This document shows positions 29,427 to 40,750 of a stretch of 64,000 bases of DNA, piece after piece. Within the stretch, counting starts at the first letter, position 1. Every line of letters starts with the position of its first letter. The DNA comes from Lysobacterales bacterium (GTDB taxonomy: Bacteria > Pseudomonadota > Gammaproteobacteria > Xanthomonadales > Rhodanobacteraceae), in NCBI GenBank assembly GCA_016721015.1, contig JADKJL010000012.1, forward strand, positions 310,001 to 374,000, in the 5' to 3' direction. The position numbers and the translations under genes are program-made. The notes beneath the pieces were generated by a model. It ran no database searches, had not been told where the DNA came from, and saw nothing but the letters and a program-made list of their open reading frames with translations.

Positions 29427-31550
29427 TCACCAGACCTTCACGCGCTGGATTGGGGCCAGATAGAGCGCCTGCCCTTCCTTCACCTCGAAGGCGAGATACC
29501 ACGCATCGATATTGCGCACGGTCTGCGCTCGGTACTGCCCCGGCGCGTGGCCATTGGTCAGCACCGTGTTGCGCAAGGCCTGTTCGCGAAACTTGCTGCG
29601 CCAGACCTGAGCCCAGCCGAGGAACACGCGCTGATCGGGTGTGAAACCATCCAGCGTATCGGCCGGTGTGTCGGCGTGGGCAAGTTTGTAGGCATCGTAA
29701 GCGGTCGCCAGTCCGGCCACGTCGGCAATGTTCTCGCCCAGGGTCAGCTTGCCGTTGACCGAAAGATCCGCGAACGGCTTGTATTGGTCGAACTGTGCCG
29801 CCAACGCCGCACCGGCAGCCTCGAAGCGGGCGAAATCTTCCTTTGTCCACCAGTTCTCGAGCTTGCCGGTCTCGTCGAACAAGGCACCGTTGTTGTCGAA
29901 GCTGTGGCTGATCTCATGGCCGATCACGCCGCCGATGCCGCCGTAGTTGATCGCATCATCGGCGGCAGCATCGAAGAATGGCGCCTGCAGGATCGCCGCC
30001 GGGAAGATCAGACGATTCTCCAGCGGGATGTTCAATGCGTTGACTGTCTGCGGCAACATGAACCACTCGCCGCGATCGATCGGCTGGCCGAGCTTGGCCA
30101 GGTTGCGCCGGTAGTCGAACAGCTCTGCGCGTTCGGCATTGCCGAGCGCATCGTCGCGATGCACTTCAAGCGCGGAATAGTCGCGCCACGTATCCGGATA
30201 CCCCATGCCGACCTTGAGCCCGGTCAGCTTGGACTTGGCGCGTGCCTTGGTCGCCGGCGTCATCCACTCGGCCGCGTCGATGCGCTTGCCGAAGGCGGCA
30301 ATCAGGTTGCCGACCATCCGGTTGGCGCGGGCCTTGGTTTCGGCTGAAAAATGCTCCTCCACATAGATCTTGCCGATCGCCTCGCCAAGCGCGCCATCGG
30401 CTTCACTGACTGCGCGTTTCCAGCGCTCGCGCAGTTCGGGCGTACCCGACATGGCCTTGCCATTGAAGGCGAAATGCTCATCGACAAACGCCTGGGACAG
30501 GTACGGCGAGGCGCGCTCGATGGCATGGAAGGCGAGATAGTCCTTCCAGTCGGCCAGCGGCTGTGAGGCCACGAGCGCGGCGATCCCGCTGACCGCCTTC
30601 GGTTGCCACACGATGAACTCCTGCTGCGCGGAAAGTCCCGCCGCGTCGAAGAATCCGGGCCAGTCGATCCCGGCCGCCTTTGCTGAAAAATCCGCCTGGA
30701 TCCAGGTGTTGGCGCCCTTCTCGACATCATCGGTCTCAAGCGCCGTGGCATGGACCTTGGCGATCGCCGTTTCCAGGGCAAGGATCTTTGTCGCCTTGGC
30801 CTTGCCCTCGGCGATGCCGGCCAGCTCAAACACGTTGGCGACATGCGCCTGGTAAAGCTTGCGCAGGTCGGCCATGCGTCCGCCTTCGAGATAGAAGTCC
30901 CGATCCGGCATGCCGAGGCCACCCTGGACGAGATAGGGCACGTATTGATCCGGCTGCTTCAGATTGGCACTGATCCAGACCCCGAACAGCCGATCGGAAT
31001 AGCGGTCAGTGGCATTGAGCAGATCGACATCGGCGCGCAACGAGGCACCGAAGGCACGCGACAACGCCTGCTTGTCGGCCAGCGCGGCAATCGTGTCGAG
31101 TTCGGCCTGGATCGGCGCCATGCCTTTGGCCTCGATGCCCTGTGCATCCATAAACGCAGCGTAGTAGTCGCCGATCTTGCGGCTGTCCCCGCTCGCCGTG
31201 GTATCCGCCGCCGCCTTTTCGAGGATGGCGCGTGTGTCTTTCTGCGCCTGCTCACTCAATAGGGTGAAACTGCTGTAGCTCGAACGATCGGCGGGGATTT
31301 CAGTGTTTCTGACCCAATTGCCATTGACGTAATCGAAGAAATCTTCGCCCGGCAGCACGCTGCGATCCATGCCGGTAGCATCGAATCCGAAATCTCCGAA
31401 TCTGGGTTTGGCTGCCGATGGCATGGGCACGGGTGCGTCTGCGAGCGCTGTCGGTGTCTCGGCAGCCGGTTCCGGGTTTGTTGGCGAGCAGGCGCCCAGC
31501 AGGCTGAAAAGGGTGGCGAAAGCCAGTGGAGCGGTGCGCCGGACAAACAT
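29427..31550 (-). CDS. M13-family (neprilysin/PepO-like) zinc metallopeptidase lipoprotein
   Basis: About 707 residues from ATG 31550 (MFVRRTAPLAFATLFSLLGACS), whose lipobox LLGAC predicts anchoring in the envelope. The zinc site is HEISH at 545-549 (VIGHEISHSFDNNGALFDE), with the third ligand in ENIADVAG, and the protein ends in the family-conserved VW. The large alpha-helical N-terminal domain restricts the active site to peptides, so a role in peptide digestion in the periplasm or at the surface is likely. The open frame runs 78 bp further upstream without a better start. Confidence 0.93.
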   Translation of the reverse strand: MFVRRTAPLAFATLFSLLGACSPTNPEPAAETPTALADAPVPMPSAAKPRFGDFGFDATGMDRSVLPGEDFFDYVNGNWVRNTEIPADRSSYSSFTLLSEQAQKDTRAILEKAAADTTASGDSRKIGDYYAAFMDAQGIEAKGMAPIQAELDTIAALADKQALSRAFGASLRADVDLLNATDRYSDRLFGVWISANLKQPDQYVPYLVQGGLGMPDRDFYLEGGRMADLRKLYQAHVANVFELAGIAEGKAKATKILALETAIAKVHATALETDDVEKGANTWIQADFSAKAAGIDWPGFFDAAGLSAQQEFIVWQPKAVSGIAALVASQPLADWKDYLAFHAIERASPYLSQAFVDEHFAFNGKAMSGTPELRERWKRAVSEADGALGEAIGKIYVEEHFSAETKARANRMVGNLIAAFGKRIDAAEWMTPATKARAKSKLTGLKVGMGYPDTWRDYSALEVHRDDALGNAERAELFDYRRNLAKLGQPIDRGEWFMLPQTVNALNIPLENRLIFPAAILQAPFFDAAADDAINYGGIGGVIGHEISHSFDNNGALFDETGKLENWWTKEDFARFEAAGAALAAQFDQYKPFADLSVNGKLTLGENIADVAGLATAYDAYKLAHADTPADTLDGFTPDQRVFLGWAQVWRSKFREQALRNTVLTNGHAPGQYRAQTVRNIDAWYLAFEVKEGQALYLAPIQRVKVW

Positions 31551-31717
31551 GGATGAGCTACGGTCGTTCACGAGGGCTCTCACGTATCGAGGGCCGACTA
31601 CCCTAAAGCCAATCCTCCCCGGCTCCAAGTGCCGATCGGGCCTGCCCGATGCGAATCGTCACACTGCCATCGAAGCAAGCGCTGCGCAGCGGCATCACAG
31701 CTGCTGCGGCTGCGATT

Positions 31718-32518
31718 TCAATGGAGCCGGCCGGTGGTCGAGAAATCGCACGGAGCGTGATTCAACCTGCGCTGCAGGATCCACAACAACAGACCGTCGT
31801 CGGCGTAGGCGCGCGGCCAGATCACGTGCATCTCGTTCGGATACTCGGTGTAGCGCGGATGTCCGCCCATTGCGCGCAAGGCGCGCACCACCGCGCGCGA
31901 GCCGACCATGGCGCCGCCATAACCGGTTTCGACATCGGTATCGTTGTCCCTGGCGCCATGGAAGATCCATTGCGGCACGTCGCGGATCGAGGCGAGGCCG
32001 GCCAGTTCGGTCATCCCGGACATCGGCACGCCCGCCGCGAAACAGCGTGGATACGCCTTCAGTGTGGCCCAGACACCGGTCGCTCCATCGGAAAGCCCGC
32101 TCAGCACGATCCGCCGCGGATCGATCGGAAATCGATGCAACGCATCGGCGACGACGGCGGCGATCCTTGCGGGAGGCCAGTAGTCCTCGTCAACCTGGGG
32201 CGCCACGAAAACCAGTGGGATGCCGCTCGACTGGGCCGCATCAACAAGGTCAAGCGCACCGTTGGCATGACCCCGCAACTGGCTCTCGTTGTCCGTGCCG
32301 TTCTGACCGCTGCCGTGCATGAAGACGATCAACGGCAGCAGTTCGCCATTGCGTCGGCCGGAAGTTTCGATCGCGCGATAGGCAAGCGCATCTTGAGCCG
32401 TTGGCCGATAACGGCCGAACGCATCGACATCGACCGCTGCGGCGCCCGGCGCACCGGCAAAGCCAAGAATCAAGGCCAGCGAGCCGACAACGGGCCGCCA
32501 CGAGCAGATGAATCGCAT
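31718..32518 (-). CDS. exported alpha/beta hydrolase, esterase/PHB-depolymerase-like
   Basis: A 266-residue protein with signal MRFICSWRPVVGSLALILGFAGAPGAAA. The alpha/beta-hydrolase elements are the oxyanion-region LIVFMHGSGQNGTDN, the nucleophile elbow GLSDGATG (Ser), an Asp near HGARDNDTDV and the His in NEMHVIW. It resembles LpqC/poly(3-hydroxybutyrate)-depolymerase-type carboxylesterases. Substrate is not known, though the PHB locus 6 kb away is notable. It diverges from the ArsR-methyltransferase gene. Confidence 0.8.
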   Translation of the reverse strand: MRFICSWRPVVGSLALILGFAGAPGAAAVDVDAFGRYRPTAQDALAYRAIETSGRRNGELLPLIVFMHGSGQNGTDNESQLRGHANGALDLVDAAQSSGIPLVFVAPQVDEDYWPPARIAAVVADALHRFPIDPRRIVLSGLSDGATGVWATLKAYPRCFAAGVPMSGMTELAGLASIRDVPQWIFHGARDNDTDVETGYGGAMVGSRAVVRALRAMGGHPRYTEYPNEMHVIWPRAYADDGLLLWILQRRLNHAPCDFSTTGRLH

Positions 32519-32644
32519 CGGTCAGAACGTGAGTGAACAAGCAGCAGAGCATAGCGGCATACGCGACAACATCGCAGGCAAACCGGTGGTTCACCCGCCT
32601 GTGCGCGTTGACCACACTCCCGCAGACCGCTACATTGCGCATCC

Positions 32645-32668
32645 ATCCTTCAATCAAGATGAAAGGAT
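32645..32668 (+). promoter_or_regulatory. inverted repeat overlapping the ribosome-binding site of the methionine operon
   Basis: ATCCTTCA (32645-32652) is repeated inverted as TGAAAGGAT (32660-32668, one extra base). The right arm contains AAAGGA, the likely ribosome-binding site for the GTG at 32674. It could be an operator for the ArsR-type repressor encoded next to it, or an RNA hairpin that hides the ribosome-binding site. Confidence 0.4.
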
Positions 32669-32673
32669 ATTTT

Positions 32674-33600
32674 GTGGATCTGACTGCCACATCATCCCTG
32701 CTGCGGCTGCTGTCCGACCCGACCCGAGTGCGCCTGCTGGCCCTGCTCGAACGCGAGGAACTGACCGTCGCCGAGCTGTCGGCGATCCTGCGTCTGGCCC
32801 AGCCGCGCGTATCGACGCATCTGGCCAAGCTCAAGGAGGCCGACCTGGTGCGCGATCGCCGCGCCGGGGTTTCGTCCTACTACCGGATCAATGGCGAACT
32901 CGCGCCGCGCGAAAGCGCCCTGCTGCATGCGCTCAAGGAGGCGGTCGATGATGCACTACTCGTCGACGACGAACGCCGCCTGCCCGGCATCCTGGCCAAG
33001 CGCGCGCGCGCCGAAGGCTGGGCCGATACGGTGGCGGGCGACATGGAGCGTCATTATTCACCCGGGCGAACCTGGGAAACCCTCGCCCGGGCGATGACCC
33101 AACTGGTCGATCCCGGTGACGTGCTCGACATCGCTTCGGGCGATGGCGTGCTCGCCGAATTGCTGGCGCCGCGCGCGCGTTCAATCGTCTGCATCGATGC
33201 GAGTCCGCGCGTGGTCGCCGCGGCGCAGGAGCGCCTGAAATCCTTTGCCAATGTCGAAGTATTGACCGGCGACATGCATGCGCTGGATTTCGGCCGCAAG
33301 CGCTTTGACCTGATCCTGCTCATGCACGCCCTGACCTACAGCGATCAACCGGCCATGGTGGTCGCCGAGGCGGCACGCGTGCTCGCCAGGGGCGGCCACC
33401 TGCTCGCCGCAACACTTGGCAAGCATGCGCACCGCACCGCGGTCGAACCGTTCGATCATCGCAATCTTGGCTTCACGCCGGCCGAGCTCGGCGGATTTGC
33501 CAGCGCTGCCGGGCTTGAGGTGCTGTCGTGCAAGCGCATCACGCGCGAGGTCAAGGCCCCGCATTTCGAAGTCGTTTCGCTGTTGGCGCGCAAATCATGA
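32674..33600 (+). CDS. ArsR-type HTH fused to a SAM-dependent methyltransferase
   Basis: About 308 residues. The N-terminal ~90 residues are an ArsR winged helix (LLRLLSDPTRVRLLALLEREELTVAELSAILRLAQPRVSTHLAKLKEADLV) without a visible metal-binding CxC. Residues ~140-300 are a class I methyltransferase (VLDIASGDGVLAELL, acidic ribose-binding IVCIDAS). GTG 32674 (VDLTATSSLLRLL) is chosen from homologue-like N-terminus and AAAGGA upstream; ATG 32659 is an alternative. Its stop overlaps the metH start (ATGA). A protein that both binds DNA and can bind SAM is well placed to sense the SAM/SAH state and control methionine synthesis. Confidence 0.85.
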   Translation: MDLTATSSLLRLLSDPTRVRLLALLEREELTVAELSAILRLAQPRVSTHLAKLKEADLVRDRRAGVSSYYRINGELAPRESALLHALKEAVDDALLVDDERRLPGILAKRARAEGWADTVAGDMERHYSPGRTWETLARAMTQLVDPGDVLDIASGDGVLAELLAPRARSIVCIDASPRVVAAAQERLKSFANVEVLTGDMHALDFGRKRFDLILLMHALTYSDQPAMVVAEAARVLARGGHLLAATLGKHAHRTAVEPFDHRNLGFTPAELGGFASAAGLEVLSCKRITREVKAPHFEVVSLLARKS

Positions 33601-34678
33601 ATCAACAACTTCCGTGGCTGCATGCCGATCGCGTGCAGGCGCTTGAGCAGGCCTTGGCCCGGCGCATCCTCGTCATCGATGGAGCGATGGGCACGATGAT
33701 CCAGAGCCATCACCTGGAAGAAGCCGACTATCGTGGTCAGCGTTTCGTCGATGGTTTCGATTCGACCCATGTGCATGGCGATGGCTGCGGGCATGATCTC
33801 AAGGGCAACAATGACCTTTTGCTATTGACCCGGCCCGAGGTGATCGCTTCGGTGCACGACGACTATCTGGAAGCCGGCGCCGATCTGGTTGAAACCAATA
33901 CCTTCAACGCAACCTCGATCAGCCAGGCCGACTACCATCTGCAGCACATCGTCTACGAACTCAATCGCGAAGGCGCCCGCGTCGCCCGCGCATGTTGCGA
34001 CGCCTTCAGCGCGCAGACGCCGGATCAGCCGCGCTTTGTCATTGGCGTGCTCGGGCCGACCAGCCGCACCGCCTCGATCAGCCCCGATGTCAACGATCCC
34101 GGCTTTCGCAACACGAATTTCGACGAGTTACGCGGCACCTATCGCGAGGCGGTTGAAGGCCTGATCGACGGCGGCGCCGACACGATCATGGTCGAGACGA
34201 TCTTCGACACCTTGAATGCCAAGGCCGCGTTGTATGCGATCGAAGAAGTCTTCGAACAACGCGGTGGTCGCCTGCCCATCATGATCTCCGGCACGATCAC
34301 CGACCGCTCTGGCCGCACGCTTTCCGGGCAGACCGCCGAAGCTTTCCACGCCTCGCTCGCGCACAGCCGGCCGCTTTCGTTCGGTCTCAACTGTGCACTG
34401 GGCGCGACCGACATGCGCGAGCACGTCGAAACCCTTTCCCGAATCAGCCACAGCTTTGTCAGCGCGCACCCGAATGCGGGATTGCCGAACGCGTTCGGCG
34501 AATATGACGAGACTCCCGAGGAGATGGCGGCGACCCTGCATGAGTTCGCCACCTCCGGCCTGCTCAACCTGGTGGGCGGCTGTTGCGGAACAACGCCGGC
34601 CCACATCAAGGCCATTGCCGATGCAGTACGCGGGGTGCCGCCACGACAACTGCCCGTGTTCGCCGAGGAGCAAGCGGC

Positions 34679-34682
<4 letters not shown>
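33597..34682 (+). CDS. metH: methionine synthase, homocysteine-binding (N-terminal) subunit of a split MetH
   Basis: A 361-residue protein equal to the first domain of MetH, which holds zinc and activates homocysteine. It begins MNQQLPWLHADRVQALEQALARRILVIDGAMGTMIQ. The zinc ligands are the Cys in FGLNCALG and the pair in GGCCGTTP. The start overlaps the previous stop (ATGA at 33597-33600), and its own stop overlaps the next start in the same way. The break lies at the natural domain boundary, so this is a gene fission and not a frameshift. Confidence 0.92.
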
Positions 34683-37381
<2,699 letters not shown>

Positions 37382-37432
37382 ACACGAATCGGGGAAGAAC
37401 GCGCCTGCCCGCAAAGGCAAGCGCGTCCGCTG

Positions 37433-37684
37433 TTACATGCCGGTCGAGCCGGCTCCACTCATCGCAGCCATGAAGGCCATTCCGCCAAACAGGAAGAACA
37501 ACACGATACCGATCAGATAGAAAATCAGGGCTGCCTTGCAGAAGTTGGACTTGTTCGGATTCGCGCTGCTCGAGAATCCCCACACGAACAACATGACAAA
37601 GCCCACGATCGGAATCGCCAGGACGATCATCGTGATGATCCAGTCTCCCAGCGACATTACCGGTGCGCTGCTACGATTTTCCAT
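37433..37684 (-). CDS. small protein with two membrane helices, function unknown
   Basis: An 83-residue product from ATG 37684 (MENRSSAPVMSLGDWIITMIVLAIPIVGFVM). GGGAGAGG about 5 nt upstream supports this start over one 19 codons earlier. Helices span about residues 13-38 and 51-73, with a polar NPNKSNFCK loop between. Such short proteins with this layout are often annotated as DUF or hypothetical. It is separate from metH (convergent) and from the next minus-strand gene. Confidence 0.6.
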   Translation of the reverse strand: MENRSSAPVMSLGDWIITMIVLAIPIVGFVMLFVWGFSSSANPNKSNFCKAALIFYLIGIVLFFLFGGMAFMAAMSGAGSTGM

Positions 37685-37764
37685 GCTTGCCTCTCCCCGA
37701 GGTTGTTGCCAGGCGGATACCTGGCCGGCGGATTCTGGCACGAACCTGAACGCGGCGCATGTAC

Positions 37765-38073
37765 TCAGGTCGGCACGCCGTCGCGGCGGTGGCGGTAGTC
37801 GACAACCAGGTTATAGACCGAGACGAAGGCCGGAAATGCGTTCGACAGGATACCGACCGAGTCGTTCTTGCCAAACGTGAAGTAGCTGACCAGCATCAGG
37901 CTGCCGAAAACCGACAGCCACCAGAACGCCCGCGGCATGTGCACGCGCTTGAGCTTCTTGGTCGCATACATCTGCACGAACCAGCGGCTGGTGAACAGCA
38001 ACACGCCGATATAGCCCACCAGTTTCCAGGGCGTGACGCCGATGTTGTGGACATGAAACAGGACTTCGTTCAT
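37765..38073 (-). CDS. LAB_N-type lipid A biosynthesis N-terminal domain protein
   Basis: A 102-residue protein with three membrane segments (KLVGYIGVLLFTSRWFVQMY, FWWLSVFGSLMLVSYFTFG, ILSNAFPAFVSVYNLVVDYRHR). The pattern W-K-L-V-G-Y...F-x-S-R-W-x-V-Q-x-x-A-T-K-K and the Asn/Val-rich last helix match the lipid A biosynthesis N-terminal (LAB_N) family. In some genomes this domain is fused to glycosyltransferases. No partner is adjacent here. The REP-like repeat at 38138 is just upstream. Confidence 0.75.
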   Translation of the reverse strand: MNEVLFHVHNIGVTPWKLVGYIGVLLFTSRWFVQMYATKKLKRVHMPRAFWWLSVFGSLMLVSYFTFGKNDSVGILSNAFPAFVSVYNLVVDYRHRRDGVPT

Positions 38074-38137
38074 TGCGTGGCCGCACCGGGGAAAAGGTGC
38101 AGCATTCTAGCCCGGTCGATTGATCAGGTCTCAAATC

Positions 38138-38163
38138 GTGGGAGCGACTGAAGTCGCTCCCAC
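38138..38163. repeat. REP-like palindrome (family A)
   Basis: GTGGGAGCGACT and AGTCGCTCCCAC form a perfect 12-bp inverted repeat with a GA spacer. The half GCGACTGAAGTCGCTCCCAC recurs at 48955, 49128, 49236, 49297 and 53455. Confidence 0.85.
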
Positions 38164-38208
38164 AAGAGGGCCGGCTTGCTTGACCCCTGCCGAACCGCCG
38201 CTCGCCGG

Positions 38209-39273
38209 TCAGGCCCTCGCGCGCAACCAGTCATGGATGGCCGGCGGCACTTCACGCTGGGCCCGGCCGGAAACATAGATGCCGATATGGCCACCCTTGA
38301 AGGCGATCTGCGTGTAATCCTTGCTGCCAACCGCCGCCTGCAACGCACGCGAGGAATCCGGCGGCACCAGGTGATCCTGCTCGGCGAAGATATTGAGCAC
38401 CGGCATCGTGATGTTCTTCAGGTCGACCTCGTGCTTGCCGAGCTTCAGCCCGCCCTTGACCAGCTTGTTGCCCTGGTAGAAATCGCGCATGAACTGACGG
38501 AACGCCTCGCCCGCCTGGTCCGGTGAATCGAAAATCCACTTCTCCATGCGCAGGAAATTCTCCAGCTCCAGCTTGTTGTCGAGGATGTCGACCATGCCGA
38601 CATACTTCTGCTGGAGCAGACGCATCGGCTTCAGCATCAGGTAACACCAGTTCATCAGGTCGGCCGGCACGTTGCCGATCGTGTCGACGAACAGGTCGGC
38701 ATCCATGTTGCGCGTCCAGTTCGAGAGCATGTTGTCGGGCGTGTGGAAATCGACCGGCGTGACCATGGTGATCAGGTTCTTGACCTTGTGCGGATGGATC
38801 GCGCTGAAGCACAGCGAAAACGCCCCGCCCTGACAAATTCCCAGCAGGTTGATCTTCTTCACACCGGCATTCCTGGCCACCGCATCCACGCTGCGCCGGA
38901 TATAGCCGTTGATGTAGTCATCAAGGGTCAGCCAGCGATCGGCCTGATCCGGATAGCCCCAGTCGATCAGATAGACATCCTCGCCCTGGGCAAGCAGATT
39001 GCGCACGAGGGATTTGTCTTCCTGCAAGTCGACCATGTATGGACGGTTGACCAGGGCATAGACGATCAGCGTCGGCGTCTTTGCTGTCGGCTTGCTGTCG
39101 CCACGGAAGCGGTAAACCACGAGCTTGTCCTCGCGATAGATCTCCTCCTTGTCGGTGACACCGAACTCGACGTCATCGAGGTTGCCCAACACCTGCATGC
39201 CGGCAGCCATCTTCTTCTGGAATTTCTGCGCTTCTTCGAAGATCTTGAATGGTTCGATATTGAGCGGGCCCAT
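38209..39273 (-). CDS. phaC: class III poly(3-hydroxyalkanoate) synthase, PhaC subunit
   Basis: Polymerises 3-hydroxybutyryl-CoA on the granule surface. About 354 residues, the short length typical of class III PhaC. The lipase-box-like nucleophile motif is GICQGG (Cys), with Asp in FAEQDHLVPP and His in FKGGHIGIYVSG forming the triad. Start ATG 39273 or the adjacent GTG 39276; both sit after GGAGG, and the phaE stop overlaps them (GTGATG). It is active only with PhaE, whose gene directly precedes it. Confidence 0.95.
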   Translation of the reverse strand: MGPLNIEPFKIFEEAQKFQKKMAAGMQVLGNLDDVEFGVTDKEEIYREDKLVVYRFRGDSKPTAKTPTLIVYALVNRPYMVDLQEDKSLVRNLLAQGEDVYLIDWGYPDQADRWLTLDDYINGYIRRSVDAVARNAGVKKINLLGICQGGAFSLCFSAIHPHKVKNLITMVTPVDFHTPDNMLSNWTRNMDADLFVDTIGNVPADLMNWCYLMLKPMRLLQQKYVGMVDILDNKLELENFLRMEKWIFDSPDQAGEAFRQFMRDFYQGNKLVKGGLKLGKHEVDLKNITMPVLNIFAEQDHLVPPDSSRALQAAVGSKDYTQIAFKGGHIGIYVSGRAQREVPPAIHDWLRARA

Positions 39274-40652
39274 CACTTGCTACCTCCGCGCTTGGCAGTT
39301 TTCGCTTTTGCCCGCTTACCGGGTGCAACGGTTGTGGCTGTTTTCGACTTTCGCGCAAAACGGGCGATGCTCGCCGCAAAGCTGCCGGACTTTCCGCTCG
39401 CACCGTCACGGGCCTTCGCCGATTTCGGCACCGCAACGGTGGCCTTGACGGTCTTGACCGATGATGATTTTCGGCGTTTCTCGCGGCGTGCCGTAGTGGC
39501 CTTGGCGGCAACCTTGCGCCGGGGCTTTCTCGTGCTGCTCTTTTCTTCAGGTGAAATCTGCCCCCGTGCAGGTTCACCGGTCTTTTCGATCCGCTCCGCT
39601 GACGCCGCCGTGGACACCGTCGCGGCTTTTCGGACCGTCTCCGACTTCGACGCTTTTGTCTTCGGCACAGCCTTCGACGGGCGCGAACCTGTCGATTTCA
39701 GCGCCGACAATTCGCGGCGCAACTCGGCCATTTGCGCCTGCAGCGTTTCGGCGTCATCCGCACCTTCGCTTTGCGCACGGAATTCGCGACGCAGGGCCTG
39801 CAGGCGCTCGCCGATACTGTTGACTTCGCTGCGCGTCGGCATGCCGAGCTGGTTGCAGAACTTTTCGATCTCGCCCTGCACCTGCTGGCGAACGCGCATC
39901 TGCGCATCGACAACAGCGGCATAGACCTCGCGGAACTCCTCGGACAGGGCGATCTCCGCATAGGCCTCCTCGGCCGCATCGATCCAGACGTCGTAAAGGC
40001 CACGAACCGAATCGATCTGCCGCCCGGGCTCCTCGCGTTCGGCGAGCTTGAGCTGGAAGCAGGCAAATGCCTTTTCACTGACCTTGAGCATCAGACGGTC
40101 GTAGCGCGCGCTCTGTTCCTGATAATCGATGAAGACCTGCGCGGCGTGCTGGCGGTTCTCCTGCTTTTCGCGAAACGGGCCGAAAGCCGGCATCTGCAGG
40201 GCCCCCTTGGCCTTGTCGAACATCGGCCCGGCAACGGCGGCGAACTGCTCCATCATCTGCTCAAAGCCACTCGCGCCCTGAGTGCCGAAGCCACGCATGG
40301 CTGCCGCGAACGGATTGTTCATCGCTGAAGGCGGAAATGCACCCGCGAATCCGCCAGCGCTGAAGGGCATGGCGAAGGCAGGAGTGGCTTGCCCGCCAGC
40401 CGCGGCGGCGAGGCTCTGCAGCATGCCGAGATAACCCTGCGCACCGGCGAGCAGATGCTCGATCGCCTCACCCTGCTGCTTGCCGCCCGAAAATGGATTG
40501 GCCTGGGCCGAGTTTGCGGCCCACGCAGAGGCGGGTGTCGCTGCGCCGCCCCAGGCGGCCTGACCCGGAACACCGCTGATCGCGGCCTGGGCCTGGCGCG
40601 CCATCGCCTCCCAGTTTTTCGCCCATTGGCCAACATCCAGCGGATTGCTCAT
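39273..40652 (-). CDS. phaE: class III PHA synthase PhaE subunit with histone-like C-terminal tail
   Basis: A 459-residue protein. Residues ~1-320 carry the PhaE region: a phasin-like helical part (LPSAM... QVFIDYQEQSARYDRLMLKVSEKAFACF) and the conserved DVWIDAAEEAYAEIALSEEFREVYAAVVDAQMRVRQQ. The last 140 residues (320-459) are low complexity, with 24 Lys, 16 Arg and 8 acidic residues, rich in Ala, Ser and Thr (e.g. KTATTVAPGKRAKAKTAK). That tail resembles the DNA-binding tail of the phasin PhaF and of AlgP/histone H1. Typical PhaE is near 350 residues. phaC follows with overlapping codons. Confidence 0.9.
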   Translation of the reverse strand: MSNPLDVGQWAKNWEAMARQAQAAISGVPGQAAWGGAATPASAWAANSAQANPFSGGKQQGEAIEHLLAGAQGYLGMLQSLAAAAGGQATPAFAMPFSAGGFAGAFPPSAMNNPFAAAMRGFGTQGASGFEQMMEQFAAVAGPMFDKAKGALQMPAFGPFREKQENRQHAAQVFIDYQEQSARYDRLMLKVSEKAFACFQLKLAEREEPGRQIDSVRGLYDVWIDAAEEAYAEIALSEEFREVYAAVVDAQMRVRQQVQGEIEKFCNQLGMPTRSEVNSIGERLQALRREFRAQSEGADDAETLQAQMAELRRELSALKSTGSRPSKAVPKTKASKSETVRKAATVSTAASAERIEKTGEPARGQISPEEKSSTRKPRRKVAAKATTARREKRRKSSSVKTVKATVAVPKSAKARDGASGKSGSFAASIARFARKSKTATTVAPGKRAKAKTAKRGGSK

Positions 40653-40750
40653 GACTCATGCTCCGGTTGCAGATCGGGTGCGGCCATCACGCCGCATGGC
40701 GCCCATGATAACGGGGCATGCGCTGCAACGGCGAACCCACCGCCAGAGAC

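Noticed and set aside
32519..32673. SAM or SAH riboswitch ahead of the methionine operon
   Set aside because: No recognisable conserved core or pairing pattern of these riboswitches was seen; only the short inverted repeat at the ribosome-binding site stands out.
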